Positions 1 through 5,444 of a stretch of 5,444 nt of DNA are shown one piece after another. Numbering within the stretch: position 1 is the stretch's first letter; each line of letters begins with the position of its first letter. The notes beneath the pieces are model-generated. The model made no database searches. It was given only the letters and a program-made list of their open reading frames with translations, and was not told where the DNA came from. This DNA is from Lachnospiraceae bacterium (GTDB lineage: Bacteria > Bacillota > Clostridia > Lachnospirales > Lachnospiraceae): positions 1-5,444 of the forward strand of contig JAILFQ010000323.1 in NCBI GenBank assembly GCA_024697505.1. Reading direction: 5' to 3'. The position numbers and the translations under genes were made by a program.

Positions 1-14
1 TAAAGAAATTAACC

Positions 15-45
15 AAAAAAGAGGAAACCTTACAGGTTTCCTCTT
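15..45 (-). terminator. Intrinsic terminator of the leu operon
   Basis: Read on the minus strand, a perfect stem of about 12 bp (GAGGAAACCT against AGGTTTCCTC, plus two flanking A-T pairs) closes on a 3-nt loop and is followed by six T residues. It starts 23 nt after the leuB stop codon, the expected place for the end of the leuACDB transcript. On the plus strand the stem is followed by only two T residues before CCG, so it looks one-directional. Confidence 0.93.
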
Positions 46-68
46 CCGTATTTACAATTATTAGAAAA

Positions 69-1145
69 TTATATTCCCTCGGCTATAAGATTTCCCATTT
101 CGCTGCAGGAAACCTGTTTAAGCCCAACCTCATCACTCATAATGTCAGCCCCTCTGTAGCCATGGGAAAGAACGGCATCCACAGCCTTTTCTATGGCATC
201 CGCCTCTTTTTCCATATTAAAGGAATACCTGAGCATCATTGCCGCGGAAAGGATTGTGCCTATCGGATTTGCTATGTTTTTACCTGCAATATCCGGTGCA
301 GACCCATGTATAGGTTCATAAAGTCCGTTTGTTGAGTCTCCGAGGGAGGAAGAAGGGATCATTCCGATGGAACCGGTTATCATAGAAGCCTCATCGGAAA
401 GAATATCTCCAAACATATTCTCCGTAACGATCACATCAAACTGGGCAGGGTTTTTAACTATCTGCATTGCACAGTTGTCCACCAGCATGTCTGAAAGTTC
501 CACTTCAGGATATTCTGCCGCCAATTCGTGAACCACCTTTTTCCAAAGGCGGCTTGTATCCAAAACGTTGCTCTTTTCAACGGAGCAAAGCTTTTTTCTT
601 CTCTTCATGGCTGTTTCAAAGCCTATCTTTGCAATCCTTCTTATTTCCTCCTCGGAATATACCATATAGTCTCTTGCGGTTTTCACCCCATCTGCCTCTA
701 CGGTCTCATGTTTTCCGAAATATATTCCGCCTATAAGTTCTCTGACAATTATAAAATCAATTCCTTTTGCGACTATCTCCGGCTTAAGAGGAGAAGCACC
801 CGCAAGCTGAGGCCAGATCTTTGCAGGACGGTTATTGGAGTAGACTCCCATTGCCGCACGTATTCTTAAAAGTCCTTTTTCCGGACGTTTATCTCCCGGG
901 ACATCATTCCACTTTGGACCACCAACCGCACCAAGTAAAACGGAATCGGCCTCAAGGCACTTTTTAAGTTCCGTCTCCGGAAGAGGGTCCCCAAATTCGT
1001 CTATTGCACAGCCTCCCATGGATACACTTGTATAATTAAAAGTGTGGCCGTACTTTTTTGCCACAGCATCAAGCACCTTAAGCGCTTCGTTAACAATTTC
1101 CGGGCCAATCCCGTCGCCCCTGATAACTGCAATATTCTTATTCAT
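69..1145 (-). CDS. leuB: 3-isopropylmalate dehydrogenase
   Basis: A 358-residue cytosolic enzyme that oxidises and decarboxylates 3-isopropylmalate with NAD+ to give 2-oxoisocaproate, the precursor of leucine. Visible family motifs: GDGIGPEI at 10-17; GAVGGPKW at 72-79; the substrate-recognition stretch EKGLLRIR (E89, L92, L93, R96) with R106; VRELIGGIYFG at 134-144, giving R135 and the catalytic Tyr142; VEKSNVL with Lys191; D223; and TENMFGDILSDE at 241-252, with the Mg-binding D247 and D251. HGSAPDIAG at 280-288 keeps the Asp (285) associated with NAD rather than NADP use. Length is normal for the family and nothing is missing. The start is supported by AAAGGAG (1154-1160) 8 nt upstream. 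It is the last gene of the operon, 15 nt after leuD, so its ribosome-binding site occupies nearly the whole gap. Isocitrate or tartrate dehydrogenase paralogues are excluded by the EKGLL recognition loop and the context. Confidence 0.98.
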   Translation of the reverse strand: MNKNIAVIRGDGIGPEIVNEALKVLDAVAKKYGHTFNYTSVSMGGCAIDEFGDPLPETELKKCLEADSVLLGAVGGPKWNDVPGDKRPEKGLLRIRAAMGVYSNNRPAKIWPQLAGASPLKPEIVAKGIDFIIVRELIGGIYFGKHETVEADGVKTARDYMVYSEEEIRRIAKIGFETAMKRRKKLCSVEKSNVLDTSRLWKKVVHELAAEYPEVELSDMLVDNCAMQIVKNPAQFDVIVTENMFGDILSDEASMITGSIGMIPSSSLGDSTNGLYEPIHGSAPDIAGKNIANPIGTILSAAMMLRYSFNMEKEADAIEKAVDAVLSHGYRGADIMSDEVGLKQVSCSEMGNLIAEGI

Positions 1146-1160
1146 ACCGCCAACTCCTTT

Positions 1161-1643
1161 TTACTTTTTAAGCGATGCAAGAAGACCGCCCTTGTTTATT
1201 ATGTTCTGTATAAAATCCGGGAAAGGCTGAGCCTTAAACTCCAGCCCCTTTGTTATATCCTTTATAACTCCGGTGTCAAAATTTACACTTACCTCATCCC
1301 CCGCATCTATCTTTTCCGCGGCTTCCGGACATTCAAGTATAGGAAGACCTATATTAATGGCATTTCTGTAAAATATCCTTGCAAAACTCTTTGCAATAAC
1401 ACAACCCACCTTGTTGGTCTTAATAACCAAAGGCGCATGCTCTCTTGAAGAACCGCAGCCGAAATTATAACCTGCCACCATAATATCTCCGGCTTCAACC
1501 TTTTTAACAAACCCGGTGTCTATGTCTTCCATAGCATGAAGGGCAAGCTCCTCAGCATTAGACGTATTCAGGTATCTTGCAGGGATTATAACGTCTGTAT
1601 CCACATTATCCGGATATTTAAATACTTTTCCTTGTGCATTCAT
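1161..1643 (-). CDS. leuD: 3-isopropylmalate dehydratase, small subunit
   Basis: A 160-residue swivel-domain subunit that pairs with LeuC to isomerise 2-isopropylmalate to 3-isopropylmalate through a dehydrated intermediate. It belongs to the short (about 160-170 residue) form of LeuD found in Clostridia, archaea and others, not the roughly 200-residue enterobacterial form. Visible motifs are [15 protein letters not shown] at 13-27, whose YLNT turn lies in the substrate-specificity loop of this family, and the active-site stretch [14 protein letters not shown] at 58-71, followed by [17 protein letters not shown]. The related homoaconitase small subunit has the same architecture; the intact leu operon around it is the main argument for isopropylmalate as substrate. 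The start has AGGAG about 7 nt upstream (1651-1655). It follows leuC by 31 nt and precedes leuB by 15 nt. Confidence 0.97.
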   Translation of the reverse strand: MNAQGKVFKYPDNVDTDVIIPARYLNTSNAEELALHAMEDIDTGFVKKVEAGDIMVAGYNFGCGSSREHAPLVIKTNKVGCVIAKSFARIFYRNAINIGLPILECPEAAEKIDAGDEVSVNFDTGVIKDITKGLEFKAQPFPDFIQNIINKGGLLASLKK

Positions 1644-1674
1644 AGTTTTTCTCCTGTTTTGGTTTTAAAACATT

Positions 1675-2931
1675 TTACAATGATGGTTCGGTTATGTAAC
1701 CCGTAAGCGCGCTTGCTGCAGCCGTATAAGGAGAAGCAAGATAGACTTCGGATTCCACGTGTCCCATACGTCCTACAAAGTTACGGTTTGTGGTTGCAAT
1801 ACATCTTTCTCCTTTTGCAAGTATTCCCATGTAGCCGCCAAGACAAGGGCCGCAGGTAGGAGTGGAGATAACCGCCCCGGCATCCACAAATGCTTCCGCA
1901 TAGCCTCTTCTTATGCACTCTTTATATATCTGCATGGTTGCGGGAATTATAATAACTCTGACCCCATCTGCAACCTTCTTCCCTTTAAGAGTATTATAGG
2001 CAGCTTCCATATCTTCAAGTCTTCCGTTTGTACAGGAGCCTATAACCACCTGGTCTATCTTTATATTTCCCAGTTCCTTTGCAGGTTTTGTGTTTTCCGG
2101 AAGATGAGGACAACTTACGATAGGAACAAGTTTTGAAAGATCTATTCCTATAACCTGTTCGTAGTCTGCGTCTTTGTCTGCTTCAAACTTCCTTCCTTTT
2201 CTTTCTGCTCTTCCCTCAAGGTACTTTTCCGTAACCTCATCCACAGGGAAAATGCCGTTCTTGGCGCCTGCCTCTATTGCCATATTGCAAATGCAAAGCC
2301 TGTCATCCATGGAAAGAGTCTTAACGCCTTCGCCCGTAAACTCCATGCTCTTATAAAGCGCCCCATCCACTCCTATCATTCCAATGATGGTAAGAATAAG
2401 GTCTTTTCCGGAGCAGTTCTTCGGTAATTTACCCGAAAGTTCAAATTTTATGGCTGAAGGTACCTTAAACCAGGCCATGCCTGTTGCCATACCTGCTGCC
2501 ATATCAGTGCTTCCTACACCTGTAGAAAACGCCCCCACCGCACCATATGTGCATGTATGGGAATCCGCACCTATAATGCAGTCCCCCGCCGTTACAACGC
2601 CCTGTTCGGGAAGAAGTGCATGTTCTATTCCCATCTTTCCTACATCGTAAAAGTGGCTTATACAGTGCTCACACGCAAACTCCCTGCACTGCTTTGATTG
2701 TTCTGCCGCTTTTATATCTTTATTCGGGACAAAATGGTCCAGAACGATAGCTATATGGTCTTTATCAAACACTCCGTCAAAGCCGGCTTTTTTGAACTCA
2801 TTAACCGCTACGGGAGTAGTAATATCATTTCCCAGCACAAGATCCAGCTTTGCGTTTATAAGCTGCCCCGCTGTTACGCTTTCAAGGCCTGCATGTGCCG
2901 CAAGAATCTTCTGAGTCATCGTCATACCCAT
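1675..2931 (-). CDS. leuC: 3-isopropylmalate dehydratase, large subunit
   Basis: A 418-residue aconitase-family subunit that carries the [4Fe-4S] cluster and works with LeuD. The three expected cluster cysteines are present: C300 in VIGSCTNGR, and C360 and C363 in [10 protein letters not shown]. Other conserved family stretches are DHFVPN at 65-70, [10 protein letters not shown] at 121-130, and NRNFVGRMG at 382-390. The length of about 420 matches the short LeuC/HacA subfamily that pairs with a short LeuD, rather than the roughly 465-residue enterobacterial type, so the two subunits are consistent with each other. Three Met codons lie at positions 1, 3 and 5. The first is chosen because AGAGGA, with its GAGG core at 2939-2942, sits 7 nt upstream of it, and the [10 protein letters not shown] opening is typical of clostridial homologues. 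The gap from leuA is 23 nt. Confidence 0.98.
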   Translation of the reverse strand: MGMTMTQKILAAHAGLESVTAGQLINAKLDLVLGNDITTPVAVNEFKKAGFDGVFDKDHIAIVLDHFVPNKDIKAAEQSKQCREFACEHCISHFYDVGKMGIEHALLPEQGVVTAGDCIIGADSHTCTYGAVGAFSTGVGSTDMAAGMATGMAWFKVPSAIKFELSGKLPKNCSGKDLILTIIGMIGVDGALYKSMEFTGEGVKTLSMDDRLCICNMAIEAGAKNGIFPVDEVTEKYLEGRAERKGRKFEADKDADYEQVIGIDLSKLVPIVSCPHLPENTKPAKELGNIKIDQVVIGSCTNGRLEDMEAAYNTLKGKKVADGVRVIIIPATMQIYKECIRRGYAEAFVDAGAVISTPTCGPCLGGYMGILAKGERCIATTNRNFVGRMGHVESEVYLASPYTAAASALTGYITEPSL

Positions 2932-2954
2932 ATTGTTTCCTCTTTTCTTTAATC

Positions 2955-4631
2955 TTATTTGTTATATTTCTTGAGAAGTTTATTGAAAGCAATCATAAGC
3001 GCCTTTACACCGGCCATAGAAATATCCGTATCCGTTCCGCAGCCCCAGGCTGTTTTTCCGCCTTCATCAAGTATTCCTATGTAAGCGGCAGCCGTAGATT
3101 CGGAGCCGGATTTTTGGATTGAGTGCTCCGTATATTCCGTAAGTTTAAAGTTTGCGCCGCAATACTTTTTAATGGCGTTAACCATGGCATTAATAAGTCC
3201 GTTTCCTTCCGCATGTATGGTCTTCTCATCACCGTCTCTTGTAAAGCTTACGTATACACCAACTTTTCCGTCCTTATGAGTAAACTCAGGCTTGTCTATT
3301 GCAACCGGTCCGGTAACATTCATATACCTGCTTTCGAATACCCCAAGAACATCCTTTGGAGAAAGTTCCCTGTGTTCCTTGTCTGAAAGGTCTTTGCATG
3401 CATAGCTGAATTCTTCTCTCATTGCAGGCGGAAGAATATATCCGTAAGCATTTTCAAGAAGGTAACCTATACCGCCCTTACCGGACTGGGAATTAACTCG
3501 AATAACATCCGCATCGTAAGTACGGGAAATATCCTTCGGATCTATCGGAATATAAGGTACCGTCCAGCGATGTTCCTTCTTTTCCTCTCTGTACTTCATG
3601 CCCTTTGCAATGGCATCCTGATGGCTGCCGGAAAATGCGGCAAACACGAGGGCTCCGGCATACGGGGACCTCTCATAAACATGCATTCTGGTACACTCTT
3701 CATAAGATTTAACCACCTCAGGAAGATTGGAGAAGTCCAGTTTTGGGTCCACCCCATGGGAGTACATATTCATTGCAAGCGTTACAATATCCACATTTCC
3801 CGTTCTTTCTCCGTTTCCGAAAAGAGTTCCCTCAACTCTGTCTGCCCCCGCAAGAAGAGCAAGTTCGGTATCCGCAACTCCCGTTCCTCTGTCATTGTGA
3901 GGATGAAGAGAAATTGTTACATATTCTCTGTACTTGATATTTTTATGGAAATACTCTACCTGAGAGGCGTAAATATGAGGCAGGCTCATTTCCACCGTTA
4001 CAGGCAGGTTAATGATAACATTGTTATCAGGCCCGGGCTGTAAAACATCCAGAACCGCATTGCAAACTTCCAGCGCATACTCAGGCTCCGTTCCCGTAAA
4101 AGATTCCGGAGAGTATTCAAATCTAAAGTTGCCATCATACTCACCGGCAAGTTTTTTAACAAGTTCAGCTCCGTCTACCGCAATTTTCTTTATTTCCTCT
4201 TTGGATTTTCTGAAAACCTGCTCCCTTTGGGCAACGCTCACAGAATTATAAAAATGAATGATAGCCGCAGGTGCTCCCTTGCAGGCTTCAAATGTCTTTC
4301 TTATTATATGTTCGCGGCACTGCGTAAGCACTTGCACCGTTACATCTTCAGGTATCATATTTCTTTCGATCAGGGTACGTAGGAATTCGAACTCGGTTTC
4401 AGAAGCAGCCGGAAAGCCAACTTCTATTTCCTTAAAGCCAACATTTAGAAGCGTTTGATAAAAACGAAGTTTCTCGTCAAGATTCATAGGGATCACAAGG
4501 CTTTGATTACCATCCCTCATATCAACGCTGCACCATATCGGCGCCTGTTCAATTTTTTCTTTCTTTGTCCAGTCCAGATTCACACCGGGTGCCACATAAT
4601 ATCCGGGACTGTATTTTGTGTTGTCCATCAT
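2955..4631 (-). CDS. leuA: 2-isopropylmalate synthase (long form with regulatory domain)
   Basis: A 558-residue enzyme that condenses acetyl-CoA with 2-oxoisovalerate, the first committed step of leucine synthesis. The N-terminal TIM barrel (about 30-330) has DMRDGNQ at 37-43 with the catalytic Arg39 and metal-binding Asp40, [10 protein letters not shown] at 65-74, metal-binding HPHNDRG at 243-249 (H243, H245), and [10 protein letters not shown] at 272-281. After a linker region, residues about 430-555 match the LeuA allosteric (dimer) domain, including [11 protein letters not shown] and a glycine-rich end around CGTDTDIS (531-538), where leucine binds in this family. Leucine feedback inhibition is therefore expected but inferred. 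Length and layout match the long LeuA type of actinobacteria and many Clostridia, not the roughly 510-residue E. coli type. Homocitrate and citramalate synthases are less likely given the complete leu operon behind it. Two adjacent ATGs (4629-4631 and 4626-4628) are both possible starts. Confidence 0.97.
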   Translation of the reverse strand: MMDNTKYSPGYYVAPGVNLDWTKKEKIEQAPIWCSVDMRDGNQSLVIPMNLDEKLRFYQTLLNVGFKEIEVGFPAASETEFEFLRTLIERNMIPEDVTVQVLTQCREHIIRKTFEACKGAPAAIIHFYNSVSVAQREQVFRKSKEEIKKIAVDGAELVKKLAGEYDGNFRFEYSPESFTGTEPEYALEVCNAVLDVLQPGPDNNVIINLPVTVEMSLPHIYASQVEYFHKNIKYREYVTISLHPHNDRGTGVADTELALLAGADRVEGTLFGNGERTGNVDIVTLAMNMYSHGVDPKLDFSNLPEVVKSYEECTRMHVYERSPYAGALVFAAFSGSHQDAIAKGMKYREEKKEHRWTVPYIPIDPKDISRTYDADVIRVNSQSGKGGIGYLLENAYGYILPPAMREEFSYACKDLSDKEHRELSPKDVLGVFESRYMNVTGPVAIDKPEFTHKDGKVGVYVSFTRDGDEKTIHAEGNGLINAMVNAIKKYCGANFKLTEYTEHSIQKSGSESTAAAYIGILDEGGKTAWGCGTDTDISMAGVKALMIAFNKLLKKYNK

Positions 4632-4634
4632 AGT

Positions 4635-4647
4635 TCCTGTTTCCTTT
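4635..4647 (-). promoter_or_regulatory. Two purine-rich ribosome-binding candidates before leuA
   Basis: The minus strand reads AAAGGA (4642-4647) and then AGGA (4635-4638) ahead of two consecutive ATG codons. AAAGGA is 10 nt from the first ATG, a little long. AGGA is 3 nt from the first ATG, too close, but 6 nt from the second, which is comfortable. The true start may therefore be the second ATG, which would shorten LeuA by one residue. Confidence 0.6.
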
Positions 4648-4657
4648 CTTACGCGTT

Positions 4658-4686
4658 TTTATACTTTACTCTGATCGAAACGTAAC
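4658..4686 (-). promoter_or_regulatory. Candidate leuA-proximal promoter
   Basis: The minus strand carries TATAAA (4658-4663) as a -10 and, 17 nt upstream, GTTACG (4681-4686) as a poor -35 (3 of 6 matches to TTGACA). Transcription from here would give a leader of roughly 20 nt, just enough for the ribosome-binding site. The weak -35 overlaps the third half-site of the repeat cluster, so an activator could compensate, but this is inference. Confidence 0.28.
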
Positions 4687-4734
4687 GCTTTAGCATTTTT
4701 ATGCGCTAAAGTAACGTTTTAGTTACTTTAGCAC
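4682..4734. repeat. Operator-like inverted repeat with a third half-site
   Basis: The core is a 32-bp inverted repeat: arm 4703-4715 (GCGCTAAAGTAAC) and arm 4722-4734 (GTTACTTTAGCAC) pair over 13 positions with one G-T mismatch around a 6-nt centre, GTTTTA. A third copy of the CTTTAGC core lies at 4688-4694, preceded by GTAACG. The core half-sites are centred at about 4691, 4708 and 4729, so spacings are 17 and 21 bp, with alternating orientation. No T-run follows any arm on the minus strand, so this is not a terminator or simple attenuator. It lies between the terminator of the upstream gene and leuA, which suggests a regulator binding site for the leu operon. I do not recognise the motif as a named site. 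Confidence 0.7.
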
Positions 4735-4743
4735 GAGTGTAAA
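4716..4743 (-). promoter_or_regulatory. Candidate leuA-distal promoter inside the inverted repeat
   Basis: The minus strand reads TTTACA (4738-4743, one mismatch to TTGACA), a 16-nt spacer, then TAAAAC (4716-4721, four of six matches to TATAAT). A run of nine T residues lies directly upstream. The -10 is exactly the 6-nt centre of the inverted repeat, so the two arms would cover the spacer and the transcription start, a classical repressor layout. It would give a leader of about 80 nt that starts inside the second arm. Confidence 0.35.
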
Positions 4744-4763
4744 AAAAAGGCAAGGCTTTTAAT

Positions 4764-4814
4764 AAAAAAACTGTGTATACCAATGTGTGTTTAAACAGCA
4801 ATTGTATACACAGT
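4764..4814 (-). terminator. Intrinsic terminator after the DUF402 gene
   Basis: On the minus strand an 11-bp perfect stem (ACTGTGTATAC at 4804-4814 against GTATACACAGT at 4770-4780) is followed by seven T residues. The 23-nt loop is long for a terminator, but AAT and ATT at its two ends can extend the stem past a one-base bulge, and TGTTTAAACA inside it can fold further. It begins 8 nt after the DUF402 stop codon and separates that transcript from the leu operon. Confidence 0.82.
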
Positions 4815-4822
4815 ATTTATAT

Positions 4823-5305
4823 TCACAAATATTGTTCAATAATTTTCGTATAGCTTTTAAACTCGCCCTTATAAATTATATTTAACAACCTTTCAGTGTT
4901 TCTTAAGGCAAGATGAAGGGTGGCTTCGTCTATAAGGCCCATTTCGCAGGCATCCACAGCCTCTCCTATATCCACAACTTTAACGCTTCCGTCCTTAAAA
5001 ACCACCACATCCAAAAGTAGATCGTCGTAGAGGATGCCGTCTTCGTAAGGCAATTCCCTTACTATGTCGCAGTACCAATACACAAGGTTCCCCTTTTCAT
5101 CTTCAAAACGGCTCACCTTAAAACCCTGCTTTCTGCAGTAAAGAGATGTTCCCCCGTAAAAATCCGGCCGCGGCTTTATAGCTCTCCATTTGGTAACAAT
5201 ATATTCATCATCCACGCGGAGAATCTCGTCGTCCCTAAGTTTTAATGTTTCAGACGGTATAAAACGTCTTCTGTAAAGCAGCAAGTCCTTACCTATACTT
5301 CCCAT
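4823..5305 (-). CDS. DUF402 family protein (FomD/Ntdp-like)
   Basis: A 160-residue soluble protein with no signal peptide or membrane segment. The pattern matches the DUF402 beta-barrel family: a basic YRRRFIP opening at 11-17, DEYIVTKWRAIKPRPDFYGG at 33-52, YWYCDIV at 76-82, and the acidic core YDDLLLDVVV at 93-102 followed by KDGSVKVVDIGE at 104-115. Characterised relatives are metal-dependent phosphate-ester hydrolases: Ntdp, a nucleoside tri/diphosphatase, and FomD, which hydrolyses a cytidylyl phosphonate in fosfomycin synthesis. The substrate here cannot be told from the sequence. The stretch VVDIGE has Gly114 where I expect many homologues to have a second Asp (D-x-D-E), so one metal ligand may be missing. 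The start is supported by GAGGG (5310-5314) 5 nt upstream, and the first 13 nt overlap the preceding gene's end. It has its own terminator downstream and no evident link to leucine synthesis. Confidence 0.88.
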   Translation of the reverse strand: MGSIGKDLLLYRRRFIPSETLKLRDDEILRVDDEYIVTKWRAIKPRPDFYGGTSLYCRKQGFKVSRFEDEKGNLVYWYCDIVRELPYEDGILYDDLLLDVVVFKDGSVKVVDIGEAVDACEMGLIDEATLHLALRNTERLLNIIYKGEFKSYTKIIEQYL

Positions 5306-5444
5306 ACTTCCCTCGCTTTCAACACATTTATCTCTTCCAGGTTCCAGGATAGAACAACAGCATCATAGGAACAAGTTCCAGTCTCCAAGTATGTTCTTAT
5401 GTTTGACATGCTGGCGGGAAGACTGGAACTTGTTCCTATGATGC
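5293..5444 (-). CDS. C-terminal end of an unrecognised protein (partial)
   Basis: Of the three minus-strand frames, only this one stays open from the window edge to a stop at 5293-5295 (TAG), giving 50 codons with the N-terminus missing. The last residues, YDAVVLSWNLEEINVLKARE then VWEV, alternate hydrophobic and charged positions like a real alpha/beta C-terminus, and the 13-nt overlap with the DUF402 start is typical of coupled genes. An internal ATG at 5407-5409 has no ribosome-binding site, so a separate 38-residue gene is unlikely. I do not recognise the family. The part upstream of about 5385-5419 is uncertain, because it contains the spacer and second arm of a perfect inverted repeat that may be an assembly artefact. 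The coding call rests on frame openness, residue pattern and context only. Confidence 0.55.
   Translation of the reverse strand, partial: IIGTSSSLPASMSNIRTYLETGTCSYDAVVLSWNLEEINVLKAREVWEV
5360..5444. repeat. Perfect 25-bp inverted repeat at the window edge
   Basis: Bases 5360-5384 are the exact reverse complement of 5420-5444, separated by 35 nt. Each arm also holds a small internal palindrome, GGAAC-NN-GTTCC. The second arm runs to the very last base, so the full length of the repeat is unknown. Neither strand shows a T-run after it within the window, and it lies within an open reading frame rather than an intergenic gap, so it does not look like a terminator. It could be a real hairpin, the edge of a repeated element, or a contig end produced by self-complementary sequence. 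Confidence 0.9.

Noticed and set aside
1662..1671. The palindrome GTTTTAAAAC in the leuC-leuD gap, considered as an operator or processing site.
   Set aside because: It is a 10-bp AT-rich palindrome next to the leuC stop codon, with no second copy or T-run; chance in AT-rich DNA is sufficient.
4014..4028. Small hairpin GATAAC-ATT-GTTATC within leuA.
   Set aside because: Short, inside conserved coding sequence, and not followed by a T-run.
3570..4043. A 157-codon plus-strand open frame opposite leuA, and similar long plus-strand frames opposite leuB, leuD and leuC (such as 1044-1448 and 1759-2136).
   Set aside because: Each lies wholly or mostly antisense to a full-length, motif-rich leu gene, and the translations are low-complexity, Cys/Phe/Ser-rich and without recognisable domains, as expected for shadow frames.
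4649..4696. A 15-codon minus-strand ORF (MLKRYVSIRVKYKNA) ending 17 nt before leuA, considered as a leader peptide for leucine attenuation.
   Set aside because: It has a single Leu codon (CTA), no ribosome-binding site before its ATG, and no terminator hairpin between it and leuA. Its ATG also falls inside the repeat cluster.
4744..4760. AAAAG-6 nt-CTTTT stem next to the A/T runs between the DUF402 terminator and leuA, considered as a second terminator.
   Set aside because: The stem is only about 5 bp and almost all A-T, too weak to act as an intrinsic terminator; the T-run is more likely promoter-upstream AT-rich DNA.
5335..5348. Tandem TTCCAGG TTCCAGG, and the nearby GAAC/GTTC half-sites, considered as a LexA-type or other operator.
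   Set aside because: The GAAC-NN-GTTC spacing is 2 nt, whereas the Firmicute LexA box has 4 nt. The tandem 7-mer falls in the coding frame of the partial upstream gene (residues WNLEE), so coding explains it.
5403..5408. A perfect TTGACA on the plus strand in the spacer of the edge inverted repeat, considered as a divergent or invertible promoter.
   Set aside because: There is no -10-like hexamer 16-18 nt downstream, and a 35-nt spacer is too short for a typical recombinase-inverted promoter segment.

Overview
The window is a chromosomal piece that looks like a low-to-moderate GC Firmicute, most likely of class Clostridia. The protein sequences resemble Lachnospiraceae or related Clostridia, the ribosome-binding sites are AGGAG-type, intergenic stretches are AT-rich, and there are two hairpin-plus-T-run terminators. 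The placement comes from protein flavour only; no marker gene is present to fix it. Every gene I can support lies on the minus strand, so the window reads right to left.

Right edge (5293-5444): the C-terminal end of a gene I do not recognise, cut off by the window edge. Its stop overlaps the start of a complete DUF402 gene (4823-5305) by 13 nt, so the two look translationally coupled. A perfect 25-bp inverted repeat with a 35-nt spacer lies inside the partial gene, and its second arm ends on the last base of the window. This is either a real hairpin or the signature of an assembly or fold-back edge. The DUF402 gene ends in its own intrinsic terminator (4764-4814).

Middle (4632-4763): the control region of the leucine operon. 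It has a 13-bp inverted repeat around a possible -10 element, a third related half-site 17 bp further on (toward leuA), and a second possible promoter close to leuA. I see no T-box and no leucine-rich leader peptide.

Left (15-4631): a complete leucine biosynthesis operon in the order leuA-leuC-leuD-leuB, with gaps of 23, 31 and 15 nt, closed by a strong terminator at 15-45. LeuA condenses acetyl-CoA with 2-oxoisovalerate. LeuC and LeuD form the isopropylmalate isomerase. LeuB oxidises 3-isopropylmalate toward 2-oxoisocaproate, the transamination precursor of leucine. All four proteins are full length with their catalytic motifs intact, and LeuA carries the C-terminal allosteric domain expected for leucine feedback. 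No ilv genes are in the window.

No mobile element, CRISPR array, tRNA or rRNA was seen, and I found no convincing new multi-gene system. The points most worth a second look are the leuA operator-like repeats and the inverted repeat and unidentified gene at the right edge.
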